From Mesorhizobium zhangyense (GTDB lineage: Bacteria > Pseudomonadota > Alphaproteobacteria > Rhizobiales > Rhizobiaceae): a stretch of DNA of 52,280 nt. Positions 7,848 to 14,916 of the stretch are shown here, piece by piece. Both the position numbers and the translations under genes were made by a program. The notes below the pieces were generated by a model. The model saw nothing but the letters and a program-made list of their open reading frames with translations, was not told the origin of the DNA and ran no database searches. The stretch spans positions 1-52,280 of the forward strand of contig NZ_JAAKZG010000023.1 in NCBI RefSeq assembly GCF_011045115.1, in the 5' to 3' direction. Position 1 is the first letter of the stretch; each line of letters opens with the position of its first letter.

Positions 7848-8187
7848 CGGCACCGGCTCACTGTCGGAGCGCATTACATTTCAGGTTCGCGGCGTTGTGC
7901 CGGATGGGTATGGGAACGATGTTACCGGGCCGTTCGCGGATCAGTTCACCGAGCCGGCTCGCCTGGCTCCACGGCTTGGCACCGAGCCCGTAATTGCGGC
8001 CCGCCTAACGGGCGTACAGCCGTTTCTCCTGACCATTCGCAGTTCTACCCGCACGCGAGAAATCACTCCTGCCTGGCGGGCTGTGAACGCACGAACCGGC
8101 AAGACCTACAACATTAAGACGATCGTGAATCCGGATGAGCGGAATGCTTATCTTGAGATGCTGGTTGTTGAGGGTGAGAGCTCGTAA
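7834..8187 (+). CDS. head-tail adaptor/closure protein
   Basis: Predicted protein of 117 residues. The sequence begins with a short basic tail, then Leu-Ser-Glu-Arg-Ile-Thr-Phe-Gln, followed by a β-rich domain with Asp-Gly-Tyr-Gly-Asn and a closing Arg-Asn-Ala-Tyr-Leu-Glu-Met-Leu. This matches the phage head-tail joining family (SPP1 gp16/HK97 gp7 type) that closes the portal channel. It is followed without a gap by the gp10-like gene, the usual order in HK97-type phages. Confidence 0.82.
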   Translation: MRKRSGTGSLSERITFQVRGVVPDGYGNDVTGPFADQFTEPARLAPRLGTEPVIAARLTGVQPFLLTIRSSTRTREITPAWRAVNARTGKTYNIKTIVNPDERNAYLEMLVVEGESS

Positions 8188-8642
8188 TGGCTTTCAAAAC
8201 AAAAGTCCTTGGCCGCGAAGCCCTTATGCGAAAGCTTGAGCGCATCACGCCAGGTGTCACCGAGGCGGCGGCAGAGGCCAAGCTTGAGGTTGCGCAGGAA
8301 GCGGCGAAACGAATTGCCGCGGTCGCCCCAGTTGGTGTTTCCGGTGATTACAAGGCCAGCATTAAGGGTGCCCGGCAGGCTGACAATCCAGGCATCACGC
8401 CGGTAGGCGGCCAGCAATCGAAAGATCCCGACGCGACGGCCGTTTACGCTGACTACATCTGGCGTTTTTTGGAGTTCGGAACTGCTCCGCATATAAATGG
8501 CGGCCTGTTTCCGGGAACTGCTCATCCGGGGACGATACGGCAACCGCATGTTTTCCCGACGTGGAAGTCCTACCGCAAGAACGCCAGAGCCAAAATCAGC
8601 CGGGCCATCAGCAAGGCCGTCAAAACCTCGTTGGGTAAATAG
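8187..8642 (+). CDS. HK97 gp10-like tail completion protein
   Basis: Predicted protein of 151 residues. It has a long charged N-terminal helix (Ala-Ala-Ala-Glu-Ala-Lys-Leu-Glu-Val), the segment Ala-Pro-Val-Gly-Val-Ser-Gly-Asp-Tyr-Lys, then Phe-Leu-Glu-Phe-Gly-Thr and Pro-His-Val-Phe-Pro. The Glu-Phe-Gly-Thr motif and the basic C-terminal helix are diagnostic of the HK97 gp10 family, which acts at the head-tail interface. Its ATG overlaps the stop of the preceding gene. Confidence 0.88.
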   Translation: MAFKTKVLGREALMRKLERITPGVTEAAAEAKLEVAQEAAKRIAAVAPVGVSGDYKASIKGARQADNPGITPVGGQQSKDPDATAVYADYIWRFLEFGTAPHINGGLFPGTAHPGTIRQPHVFPTWKSYRKNARAKISRAISKAVKTSLGK

Positions 8643-9071
8643 ATGGCCGCACCGACACACGAGTTGATAGGCGTGGCCACGGCAAGGCTGCGAACTTACG
8701 CGCCTTTGACAGCGTTGATGGGCGCCAACAAAGTCTTTTACAGACCGTCGGCGACCATGGTTGCCCCATACGTTGTTCTAGATGATGCTTATTCCACACG
8801 TGATGACGCATCGTGCATTTCCGGCCTATCCGTAACAATGAACATCCACGTCTGGACTGACGACAGTCACCCACTTGCGAACGGAGGTGGTGCACTGCAG
8901 GACGCTAGGGCGATAGGATTCGAAGTAGTGAACGCGCTGCACAACTATCCTCTCGCCTTGCCAACTAAGCGGCTAGTCACGCTCGAGCACCGCGGCGAGC
9001 GGGTGTTTTACGATCCCGACGGAACCACCGGCCACGGCATCGTTGAGTTCTCTGCGATCATTGAATCGTAG
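8643..9071 (+). CDS. DUF3168-type tail terminator protein
   Basis: Predicted protein of 142 residues. It starts immediately after the preceding stop codon. It contains Pro-Tyr-Val-Val-Leu-Asp-Asp, a central Ile-His-Val-Trp-Thr and a late His-Gly-Ile-Val-Glu-Phe. This is the pattern of the DUF3168 family, structurally related to the lambda gpU/HK97 tail terminators that cap the tail tube. The position between gp10 and the tail tube supports this. Confidence 0.85.
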   Translation: MAAPTHELIGVATARLRTYAPLTALMGANKVFYRPSATMVAPYVVLDDAYSTRDDASCISGLSVTMNIHVWTDDSHPLANGGGALQDARAIGFEVVNALHNYPLALPTKRLVTLEHRGERVFYDPDGTTGHGIVEFSAIIES

Positions 9072-9098
9072 ATCAAAGCCAAAATCCCCCAACATATC

Positions 9099-9116
9099 GG
9101 CCGCCATCGTGCGGCC
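9099..9116 (+). terminator. weak stem-loop before the tail tube gene
   Basis: GGCCGC (9099-9104) and GCGGCC (9111-9116) form a 6-bp stem followed by ATTTCTTT. It lies in the 67-base gap between the tail terminator and tail tube genes and may be a partial terminator. Confidence 0.35.
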
Positions 9117-9138
9117 ATTTCTTTGAAAGGAAGGTCGC

Positions 9139-9576
9139 ATGGCGATCACTCCCGGCCAGCAGACAGGCCGTCTTTTGCTCATCCAGATCGGCGACGGCGC
9201 CGAGCCGGAAGTGTTCTCGAACCTTTGCGGCATTCAGACGCGAAGCTTCAACATGTCGGCCAACGACGTCGACACCACGATTCCGGACTGCGTGACTCCC
9301 GCTAATACGCCGCAGAAAACTGGTACTCCAGGCATCAAGAACCGCACCTTCTCAGGATCTGGCAAGTATGTGGCGGGCGCGAGCTCGACCGCATTCATTC
9401 AGCACGTCACCGATGCGACGGTCTTCAATGCGAAGGTCATCGTCCCCGGCTTGGGCACGTTTACCGGCGCTTGGTACGTGACCGACTTTACCTTCAACGG
9501 TGAACAGGAAGGCACGATGGGCTTTGACGCCACCTTCGTTGCGGCCGGCGTCCTTACTTTCGCAGCTGAGGTATAA
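9139..9576 (+). CDS. major tail tube protein
   Basis: Predicted protein of 145 residues behind GAAAGGAAGG. It is rich in Thr, Gly and Phe and β-strand in character. It contains Gly-Gln-Gln-Thr-Gly-Arg at the N-terminus, Asp-Thr-Thr-Ile-Pro-Asp-Cys, and a closing Gly-Ala-Trp-Tyr-Val-Thr-Asp-Phe. This matches the family of siphophage and GTA-like tail tube proteins, which stack in hexameric rings around the tape measure. It sits between the tail terminator and the tail chaperones, the standard position. Confidence 0.87.
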   Translation: MAITPGQQTGRLLLIQIGDGAEPEVFSNLCGIQTRSFNMSANDVDTTIPDCVTPANTPQKTGTPGIKNRTFSGSGKYVAGASSTAFIQHVTDATVFNAKVIVPGLGTFTGAWYVTDFTFNGEQEGTMGFDATFVAAGVLTFAAEV

Positions 9577-9578
9577 TC

Positions 9579-9893
9579 ATGGCACATGAGGTTAATGGCG
9601 CACGAGGAGAAGTCGCACTTAAGATTGGCGACATTGACCTCGTGATTGCTGCGACTATGAGGGGGCTAGCGTCGCTCTCGACTGAACTCGGATGCAAGAC
9701 GTTCGGCGAATTGTTCGAACGTTTGTCCGGCGTCGAGGCTGCGACTCTTCTTGCGGCCATTCCTCGACTGACAATTCGTGGTGACGCCGAAGCGGCGGTG
9801 GACAAACTTGAGCTCAGCGATGTTGCCGCTTGTGCGGCGGCAATCAACGAAGCGCTGGCGCATCACCTTCGAAAAACACCAAAAAAAGCCTAG
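9579..9893 (+). CDS. tail assembly chaperone, first part (GTA gp10-like)
   Basis: Predicted protein of 104 residues. It opens with a basic-free N-terminus and Gly-Glu-Val-Ala-Leu-Lys-Ile-Gly, followed by Ala-Ala-Thr-Met-Arg-Gly-Leu-Ala-Ser-Leu-Ser-Thr-Glu-Leu-Gly. This is the signature of the gp10-like tail chaperone of gene transfer agents and rhizobial phages. These proteins bind the tape measure during tail assembly, like lambda gpG. The gene ends three bases after a run of seven A (9881-9887) placed in the correct phase for -1 frameshifting into the next frame. Confidence 0.85.
   Translation: MAHEVNGARGEVALKIGDIDLVIAATMRGLASLSTELGCKTFGELFERLSGVEAATLLAAIPRLTIRGDAEAAVDKLELSDVAACAAAINEALAHHLRKTPKKA
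9881..9887 (+). promoter_or_regulatory. predicted -1 ribosomal frameshift site
   Basis: The seven-A run reads A AAA AAA in the frame of the chaperone gene, followed by GCC and the TAG stop. That is a canonical slippery heptamer. A -1 slip continues in the downstream frame to 10120 and gives a fusion of about 180 residues, analogous to lambda gpG-gpGT. Confidence 0.75.
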
Positions 9894-10120
9894 GCCGCCA
9901 AGGAAACCAAAAAGAAGCGGACGAAGATCCGTTTCCTTGGCGGGCGTGGATGGAGGACGCCTTTGGCTTCCTCCATTGGCATCCAGTTGTATTTTGGGAA
10001 TCAACGCTTACAGAATTTCTGTCCGCTAGAGACGGCTTAAATCGCGCCAATGGCGTTGAAGAGAAGCCGCAAGGGCCGAGTGACGATGACTTGGACGCGC
10101 TAGTCCGGCAGTACGGTTAG
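9887..10120 (+). CDS. tail assembly chaperone, second part (frameshift extension)
   Basis: About 77 residues in the -1 frame after the seven-A slippery run. The segment contains Pro-Trp-Arg-Ala-Trp-Met-Glu-Asp, His-Trp-His-Pro-Val-Val-Phe-Trp and a downstream Leu-Thr-Glu-Phe-Leu-Ser-Ala. This resembles the Trp-rich second half of phage tail chaperones ('T' part of gpGT). There is no good independent start codon or ribosome-binding site, so it is most likely produced only as the C-terminal part of a frameshift fusion with the preceding gene. A separate start at 9830 in the same frame (GTG/ATG-like) is possible but less likely. Confidence 0.75.
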   Translation, partial: SLGRQGNQKEADEDPFPWRAWMEDAFGFLHWHPVVFWESTLTEFLSARDGLNRANGVEEKPQGPSDDDLDALVRQYG

Positions 10121-10437
10121 TTAGCGGACGCGGACTGCATTTTTGCGATCCGTGTCTTTCGCTGAACTGATTGAAGGGGCGAACCTAGTTCCGCCAATTC
10201 AGGGTATCGCATAGCGCATAGATCCGCCTCACGCGTTGCATCGCCTACAGTGTCGGGATCGGTTCCAGAATAGCGGGTGTCGTCAGCGACGGCCCGTCGG
10301 CATGACAAGTATGCGTCCGCGGCTGCGGATGCTCTAGCCGCGTTCCGCTGTTCCCCATGCATATTGTATTGACCGGATAAATAGACACCGCTTGCTGCAA
10401 TCACAGCAACGCAGGCTGCACCAACCAAATATTTCAT
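10117..10437 (-). CDS. small secreted or membrane-anchored protein, minus-strand cargo in the tail block
   Basis: Predicted protein of 106 residues on the strand opposite to the tail operon. It lies between the chaperone and tape measure genes and overlaps the chaperone stop. The first about 22 residues (Met-Lys-Tyr-Leu-Val-Gly-Ala-Ala-Cys-Val-Ala-Val-Ile-Ala-Ala) form a typical signal peptide or membrane anchor. The rest is polar with two Cys residues (Leu-Ser-Cys-Arg-Arg and Leu-Cys-Ala-Met), which could form a disulphide in the periplasm. AGGGGC precedes the start. No family is recognised. Signal peptide and position suggest a phage moron expressed from the prophage. Confidence 0.5.
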   Translation of the reverse strand: MKYLVGAACVAVIAASGVYLSGQYNMHGEQRNAARASAAADAYLSCRRAVADDTRYSGTDPDTVGDATREADLCAMRYPELAELGSPLQSVQRKTRIAKMQSASAN

Positions 10438-10478
10438 AACATCAAGCCCCTTTATGGTGCGGTTATAGCGGGATCCCG

Positions 10479-12830
10479 ATGACCGGTAAAGATGACGACC
10501 TGCTGATTAGTGTCAGTACTGATCTAACGACTATCAAACGCCAACTTCGTCAACTGGGCCAGGACATTACGGCATCCACGAGTGGATATACGAAGTCTTT
10601 TGATGCGTTCGGCAAGAGCATCGATCAATCGATGTCGCCAGTACAGAAGCGCATCAACGACTTGGTTGGCATCCCTGTCGCTTCCAAGGTCAAGGAGTGG
10701 CAGGGCGCGCTAGCACATAGTTCTGTCGAGATGGGCAAGTTCGGCGCGACTTCAAAGCTTACAGCAAACCAGATGCTCAATCTGTCGCGGCAGGGAAACG
10801 ACGTCATCACGATGTTCGCACTTGGCGCGCCGCCAATGCAGATTTTCGCTTCGCAGGCCGGCCAGATTTATGACGCGCTGGAGAACGGCCCTCGGGGGCT
10901 GCGTGGCTCCCTTAAGGCAGTCGGCGATGGTGTTCTTGGTCTAGTGACGCGCTTCCCGCTGGCGACAGCTGCAGCCGCCGCGGCTGCCGTGGCTATTGCC
11001 GCTTATGCCATCGCGGGCGGCAGCGACATCAAGAGTCTTGACGACATCGTTAAGTCTCATGACGGCAACATTAAGCTTCTCGGCGACGCATGGGACGAAG
11101 CTTCTGCCAAGAAACGCAATTACGCCGCCCTATCCGTCAACTCCGTAAACGCCCTGAACGAGAAGGATGTTCAGGATGCCAGGGATCTTTTGGCAACGCA
11201 GATCAAAGGAATCTTTGACGAGGTTTACCGGACGGTTGGCGGCGGCGGTGGAGGGCAGGGGCCGCTCCAAAGGGTAATCCAGTCTCAGTTCGAGCCGTTT
11301 GAACAAGCACTAAGTGACCTTGCTAAAAACAGCGACGTAAAGGCGTTCATCTCTCAGATTGACGCAATAGCTGAGATTAATCCGAAGCTGTCTTCTGCGA
11401 GAGACTCCCTTAGAGATTTGGCGCTTCAAGCGGCCATCACGGCGGCAACGCTGCCAGGACTTGCACAAAAAGCAGATGAGGTTGGCAATGAGATTGATAA
11501 ATTCGATCGCGCTATGGCCAACGTTTCGTCCAAGCCACTACAGGACGCGCTGCAGGATATTTTCGATAAGGCAAAAGACGGCAAGTTGAGCATTGACGAA
11601 ATCAACGCCGCGATTGCAGACCTTGAACGAGCCAATCCAAGCTTTGCCGGTATCATAAGCGCACTGCATGGCATTATTTCCGAAGCACGCGGCGCGTCTC
11701 AGGCTGTTGCTGACGCGTATGCGGCTAGTGCGGGCGGGTCGCCTAACGGACGGCACGTCAATCGAATCCAGATTGCCACGGAAAGGTCAATTCAGAGCGC
11801 GCTGTATCGCGGCACGGATATAACGCCCACACCAGCACCAAACCGCGAGGATTTGGGCGCCGAGTATGATAAGGCAGTTGCTCGCGCCAACAAGAAGAGC
11901 CGTACCAACGCTCCAGCTAAAACTGCGGATGATCGCTTCTTTGAGGACATCGAGGCTATCAGGCAACGCACGGCGGCACTCGCGCAGGAAACTGCGATGG
12001 TTGGCGCTTCCTTTGAGGCTCAGACCAAACGGAAGACTGCCTTTGACCTCGAGCAGCAAGCTCTAAAGCAAGTTCGCGAGGAAGCCCGCAAGAAGGGCGA
12101 CCAAGATTGGCAAAATGCCAAACTTACCGACGAGCAGATTGCCAAGATCAACGAGGTCTCCGACGCCTATGCTCGCCAGGCGGAAGCTTTGCGGAAGGCG
12201 GAAGAAGCCCAGCAGGATCTACAGGAATGGATGAACGTCGGCCGCGATGCGACGCGCGGGTTCATTGATGACCTGATTAGTGGTGCGTCAGCGGGCGATG
12301 CGTTTGCCAATGTCCTGAAGAAGATCGGCGATCAACTCCTAGAACTAGCCATGAACGACTTGTTCGGTCGCGGCAATGGAAATGGATTCGGTCTGATAGG
12401 TCAGGTATTCGGTATTGGTGGAGGCGGCGGAGGCGGATTTGCTTCTGGCGGGTCCGATCCTTGGGCCGGCCTACGCTTCGACAAAGGCGGTTACACCGGC
12501 CCCGGAGGTAAGTACCAGCCAGCCGGCATTGTCCACAAAGGCGAGTACGTCTTCGATGCGGAGACGACGAAGCGAATAGGTGTCGACAATCTGCGGAAGA
12601 TGCAGGGCTACGCCAACGGCGGCCTTGTAGGCGCTCCTAGCATGCCACGCATTCATTCGCCGGCCAATCAGAACAACGGTCCAAGCATGACATTCGCACC
12701 CGTCATCGACGCGCGCGGAGCAGATGCGGCTGCCGTTGATCGGCTTCAGAAGGTGGTCGCCAAGCAGCAGATGGAATTCGAGTCCCGGGTCAAGATGATC
12801 GTCAAGGGCAGACCGAACGGTAGGTGGTAA
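10479..12830 (+). CDS. tail length tape measure protein
   Basis: Predicted protein of 783 residues that would set tail length and help DNA ejection. The N-terminal third is helical with 'Thr-Ile-Lys-Arg-Gln-Leu-Arg-Gln-Leu' and Leu-Ser-Arg-Gln-Gly-Asn-Asp-Val-Ile. It is followed by an Ala-rich hydrophobic stretch (about residues 160-185) that may enter the host membrane, and a long Lys/Glu/Gln-rich coiled-coil region. A Gly-rich segment near the end precedes the motif Phe-Asp-Lys-Gly-Gly-Tyr-Thr-Gly, with His-Lys-Gly-Glu-Tyr-Val-Phe-Asp and Tyr-Ala-Asn-Gly-Gly-Leu, typical of lambda gpH-like tape measures. The length suggests a tail of roughly 110-120 nm, by the usual 1.5 Å per residue. Confidence 0.93.
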   Translation: MTGKDDDLLISVSTDLTTIKRQLRQLGQDITASTSGYTKSFDAFGKSIDQSMSPVQKRINDLVGIPVASKVKEWQGALAHSSVEMGKFGATSKLTANQMLNLSRQGNDVITMFALGAPPMQIFASQAGQIYDALENGPRGLRGSLKAVGDGVLGLVTRFPLATAAAAAAAVAIAAYAIAGGSDIKSLDDIVKSHDGNIKLLGDAWDEASAKKRNYAALSVNSVNALNEKDVQDARDLLATQIKGIFDEVYRTVGGGGGGQGPLQRVIQSQFEPFEQALSDLAKNSDVKAFISQIDAIAEINPKLSSARDSLRDLALQAAITAATLPGLAQKADEVGNEIDKFDRAMANVSSKPLQDALQDIFDKAKDGKLSIDEINAAIADLERANPSFAGIISALHGIISEARGASQAVADAYAASAGGSPNGRHVNRIQIATERSIQSALYRGTDITPTPAPNREDLGAEYDKAVARANKKSRTNAPAKTADDRFFEDIEAIRQRTAALAQETAMVGASFEAQTKRKTAFDLEQQALKQVREEARKKGDQDWQNAKLTDEQIAKINEVSDAYARQAEALRKAEEAQQDLQEWMNVGRDATRGFIDDLISGASAGDAFANVLKKIGDQLLELAMNDLFGRGNGNGFGLIGQVFGIGGGGGGGFASGGSDPWAGLRFDKGGYTGPGGKYQPAGIVHKGEYVFDAETTKRIGVDNLRKMQGYANGGLVGAPSMPRIHSPANQNNGPSMTFAPVIDARGADAAAVDRLQKVVAKQQMEFESRVKMIVKGRPNGRW

Positions 12831-12833
12831 CAG

Positions 12834-13442
12834 ATGGCGATCACCTATCCCCTCGATTTTCTCGACATCTTCCCTGGCTGGTCGACAGAATTCGAATTGC
12901 TGTGGCGACAGGAGCAGTCGCGGCAGGCCAACGGCGTCACGCGGGCCAAGGATCTCGGTTCGCCACTCTGGAAGACCTCCTATGTCACGCGCTCGTTGTC
13001 GCCGAACCTACTCGACGAATGGCGGGCGCGCCTGGATGTCATGGAAAACGGCATTCAGCAATTCCGGGGATGGCCGCTGTCTCGGTGCCGGCCGATCAAG
13101 CATCCGGGTTCGTCAGCACTGCCGGTCGGTTCAATCGCAACGATCAATGCCAATCGCAAAGCTATTTCTGTGTCTGGACTTGCCGGTGTCAGTCTTAGCA
13201 TCGGCGACATGATCCGGGTTGGCGGCCGTGATCTCCACCGCGTGCAGGAGCCGGCAACCGGAACGCCAACCAATCAGTTTGAAATCCGTCCGCATCTTTG
13301 GCCCGCTGCGGATGTTGGCCAAGCCGTCAACATCGTCAAACCGTACACCCTGATGACGATCGTTCCCGGGTCGATATCGTCAACGGCTGATCTTCAGACC
13401 GGACGCGGTAGCGTCAGCTTTCAGGCGATTGAGTCGAGGTGA
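12834..13442 (+). CDS. minor tail protein
   Basis: Predicted protein of 202 residues starting four bases after the tape measure stop. It opens with Tyr-Pro-Leu-Asp-Phe-Leu-Asp and contains Trp-Arg-Gln-Glu-Gln-Ser-Arg with Leu-Gly-Ser-Pro-Leu-Trp, then a β-rich C-terminal part. Its place between the tape measure and a DUF2163-like protein is that of the distal tail/baseplate proteins of GTA-like and rhizobial siphophages. It probably forms part of the ring at the tail tip. The exact family cannot be named from the sequence alone. Confidence 0.7.
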   Translation: MAITYPLDFLDIFPGWSTEFELLWRQEQSRQANGVTRAKDLGSPLWKTSYVTRSLSPNLLDEWRARLDVMENGIQQFRGWPLSRCRPIKHPGSSALPVGSIATINANRKAISVSGLAGVSLSIGDMIRVGGRDLHRVQEPATGTPTNQFEIRPHLWPAADVGQAVNIVKPYTLMTIVPGSISSTADLQTGRGSVSFQAIESR

Positions 13443-13617
13443 TCTGCTGGAGCAGCATCCGCCCCTCGTCGGTCAGGTGATAGTTGGGGCCTTCGGTGCA
13501 AAGGCCATCCTTGTGAAGGTTCTTCAGACATACATGGACCCAGGCTTCGGATGTCCTGGGCCGGAGGCCAGCCAACATCTCCAACGCCTCCTGCTCTTGG
13601 GGAAACATGCAATGCAT
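13414..13617 (-). CDS. small unknown protein with possible winged-helix fold, minus-strand cargo
   Basis: Predicted protein of 67 residues on the minus strand, overlapping the end of the minor tail gene by 29 bases. I chose the ATG ending at 13617 because AGGAGAAGG lies seven bases upstream. The sequence has Glu-Ala-Leu-Glu-Met-Leu-Ala-Gly-Leu, then Trp-Val-His-Val-Cys-Leu-Lys-Asn-Leu-His-Lys-Asp-Gly-Leu and Tyr-His-Leu-Thr-Asp-Glu-Gly-Arg. This helix-turn-helix-plus-wing pattern resembles MarR/PadR-type small DNA-binding proteins. It could be a regulator carried as cargo. Confidence 0.6.
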   Translation of the reverse strand: MHCMFPQEQEALEMLAGLRPRTSEAWVHVCLKNLHKDGLCTEGPNYHLTDEGRMLLQQITSTQSPES

Positions 13618-13737
13618 TCTGTTGCCTTCTCCTGCCTGACGCGAAACTACAGAATAGGCGATTAAGCCTCTGTGAGAATAGCCTTTTAGGCTGCTTTCAA
13701 GCGTCAATTTGAACGCCCCCACATTTCAGGATCATCC

Positions 13738-14454
13738 ATGCGCAATCTTTCGGCTGCGAACTTCGCGGCGCTACAGGCGCGTGCCTTGGTGGCTCGTGAC
13801 TTCCTCTGGATCGTGGCGCGCGACCGCTCGACCGGCGCGCCGCAGTCGGTGGGCTTTTGGTCCGATGTCGGCAACGTCGCGGCGGCCGTGGTCAATCCCG
13901 ACACCGGTCTTGATGTCACGCGCGACTGGTACGGCTCCGGCACGCTGATTGGCATCGACGACATTCCGCTTGTCGCCAATCTGACGGTGCAGTCGATTAC
14001 TATCCGTATGTCGCAGATCGACGACCTGGTCGAGCAGGCCGTGCGGCTTTACGATTGTAAACAGGCGCGCATCGAGGTCTATCGCGGCCTGTTCAGCACA
14101 GTGTCGCGCCAGATGGTTGCCGCTGCTGCCTGCCGTTTCGTCGGCTTCTGCGACAACATCGAGATCAAGACCCCCTCGGAAAATGAGAACGGTGGCGTTG
14201 AACTGACCGGCGTGTCGCACACGCAGGAAATCACCCGTTCCAATCCCGACACGCGCAGCCACGAAAGCCAGAAGCTGCGCAGCGCGACCGACAATTTCTA
14301 TCAGGACACGGCTGTTGTCGGGGAGTGGGAACAGTTCTGGGGCAAGAGCTCCGGAAAAATCGCGACGGTATCGAAGCCGAGCGGCGGCGCCGTGAAACCG
14401 AGCGGGCGTGATGCCGGCGAAGCTGCCCCCTCATCGTCCGGTGGCACCCGATGA
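13738..14454 (+). CDS. DUF2163-like minor tail protein
   Basis: Predicted protein of 238 residues. Features are an N-terminal Arg-Asp-Phe-Leu-Trp-Ile-Val-Ala-Arg, Trp-Ser-Asp-Val-Gly-Asn, then Gly-Ile-Asp-Asp-Ile-Pro-Leu and Arg-Ile-Glu-Val-Tyr-Arg-Gly-Leu-Phe. A domain with Cys-Arg-Phe-Val-Gly-Phe-Cys-Asp follows. The C-terminal 40 residues are Gly/Ser/Pro-rich. This matches phage minor tail proteins near DUF2163/GTA gp13, which connect tube and fibre. ATGA overlap with the following GNAT gene. Confidence 0.75.
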   Translation: MRNLSAANFAALQARALVARDFLWIVARDRSTGAPQSVGFWSDVGNVAAAVVNPDTGLDVTRDWYGSGTLIGIDDIPLVANLTVQSITIRMSQIDDLVEQAVRLYDCKQARIEVYRGLFSTVSRQMVAAAACRFVGFCDNIEIKTPSENENGGVELTGVSHTQEITRSNPDTRSHESQKLRSATDNFYQDTAVVGEWEQFWGKSSGKIATVSKPSGGAVKPSGRDAGEAAPSSSGGTR

Positions 14455-14912
14455 TCCGGCTAGCGAAGGAATACGACCGGCTGCGTGTCGTTCAGTTGCT
14501 GAAGGATTCGCGCTCCGGTGCTGGTTTTGATGATCGGGCCGGGCCTACGGGCTTCACATTCCCGTTTGTCGCTGCCTATGCCGAGGCCATGTTCAAGCAG
14601 CACTGCGCAGATCCTCGCGCGCTCTGCCTGGTCTACGCACCGGAAGGCCGAGCGCAGGGCGTGCTTATGGCGCGCGCTTTTGAGCACATGTTCGGCCCGG
14701 TCTGGATCAGCCAGGAAACGCTGTGGTGGATCGATCCCACGCATCGCGGTTCGGCTGCCGTGCGCATGCTCGATGCTTATGAGAAGTGGTCGCGCGATCA
14801 GGGATGTGCCTTTGCCGGCATGGCCGGCATGGGCGCCGATCCCGTCGTCTCAAAACTCTACCTTCGCCGCGGCTATGGCGTCGCCGAAACCAACTTCCTG
14901 AAAGCTCTATAG
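14451..14912 (+). CDS. GNAT-family N-acetyltransferase in the tail operon
   Basis: Predicted protein of 153 residues. The pattern is Ile-Arg-Leu-Ala at the N-terminus, Gly-Val-Leu-Met-Ala-Arg, then Trp-Trp-Ile-Asp-Pro-Thr-His-Arg-Gly-Ser-Ala-Ala. The last segment is the acetyl-CoA binding turn (R-G-x-x-A). Lys-Leu-Tyr-Leu-Arg-Arg-Gly-Tyr follows near the C-terminus. Many rhizobial and lambdoid phages carry a GNAT gene at this tail-tip position. Its substrate is unknown; modification of a tail protein or a host target is possible. It overlaps the preceding gene and is followed five bases later by the tail-tip gene. Confidence 0.85.
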   Translation: MIRLAKEYDRLRVVQLLKDSRSGAGFDDRAGPTGFTFPFVAAYAEAMFKQHCADPRALCLVYAPEGRAQGVLMARAFEHMFGPVWISQETLWWIDPTHRGSAAVRMLDAYEKWSRDQGCAFAGMAGMGADPVVSKLYLRRGYGVAETNFLKAL

Positions 14913-14916
14913 CGAC

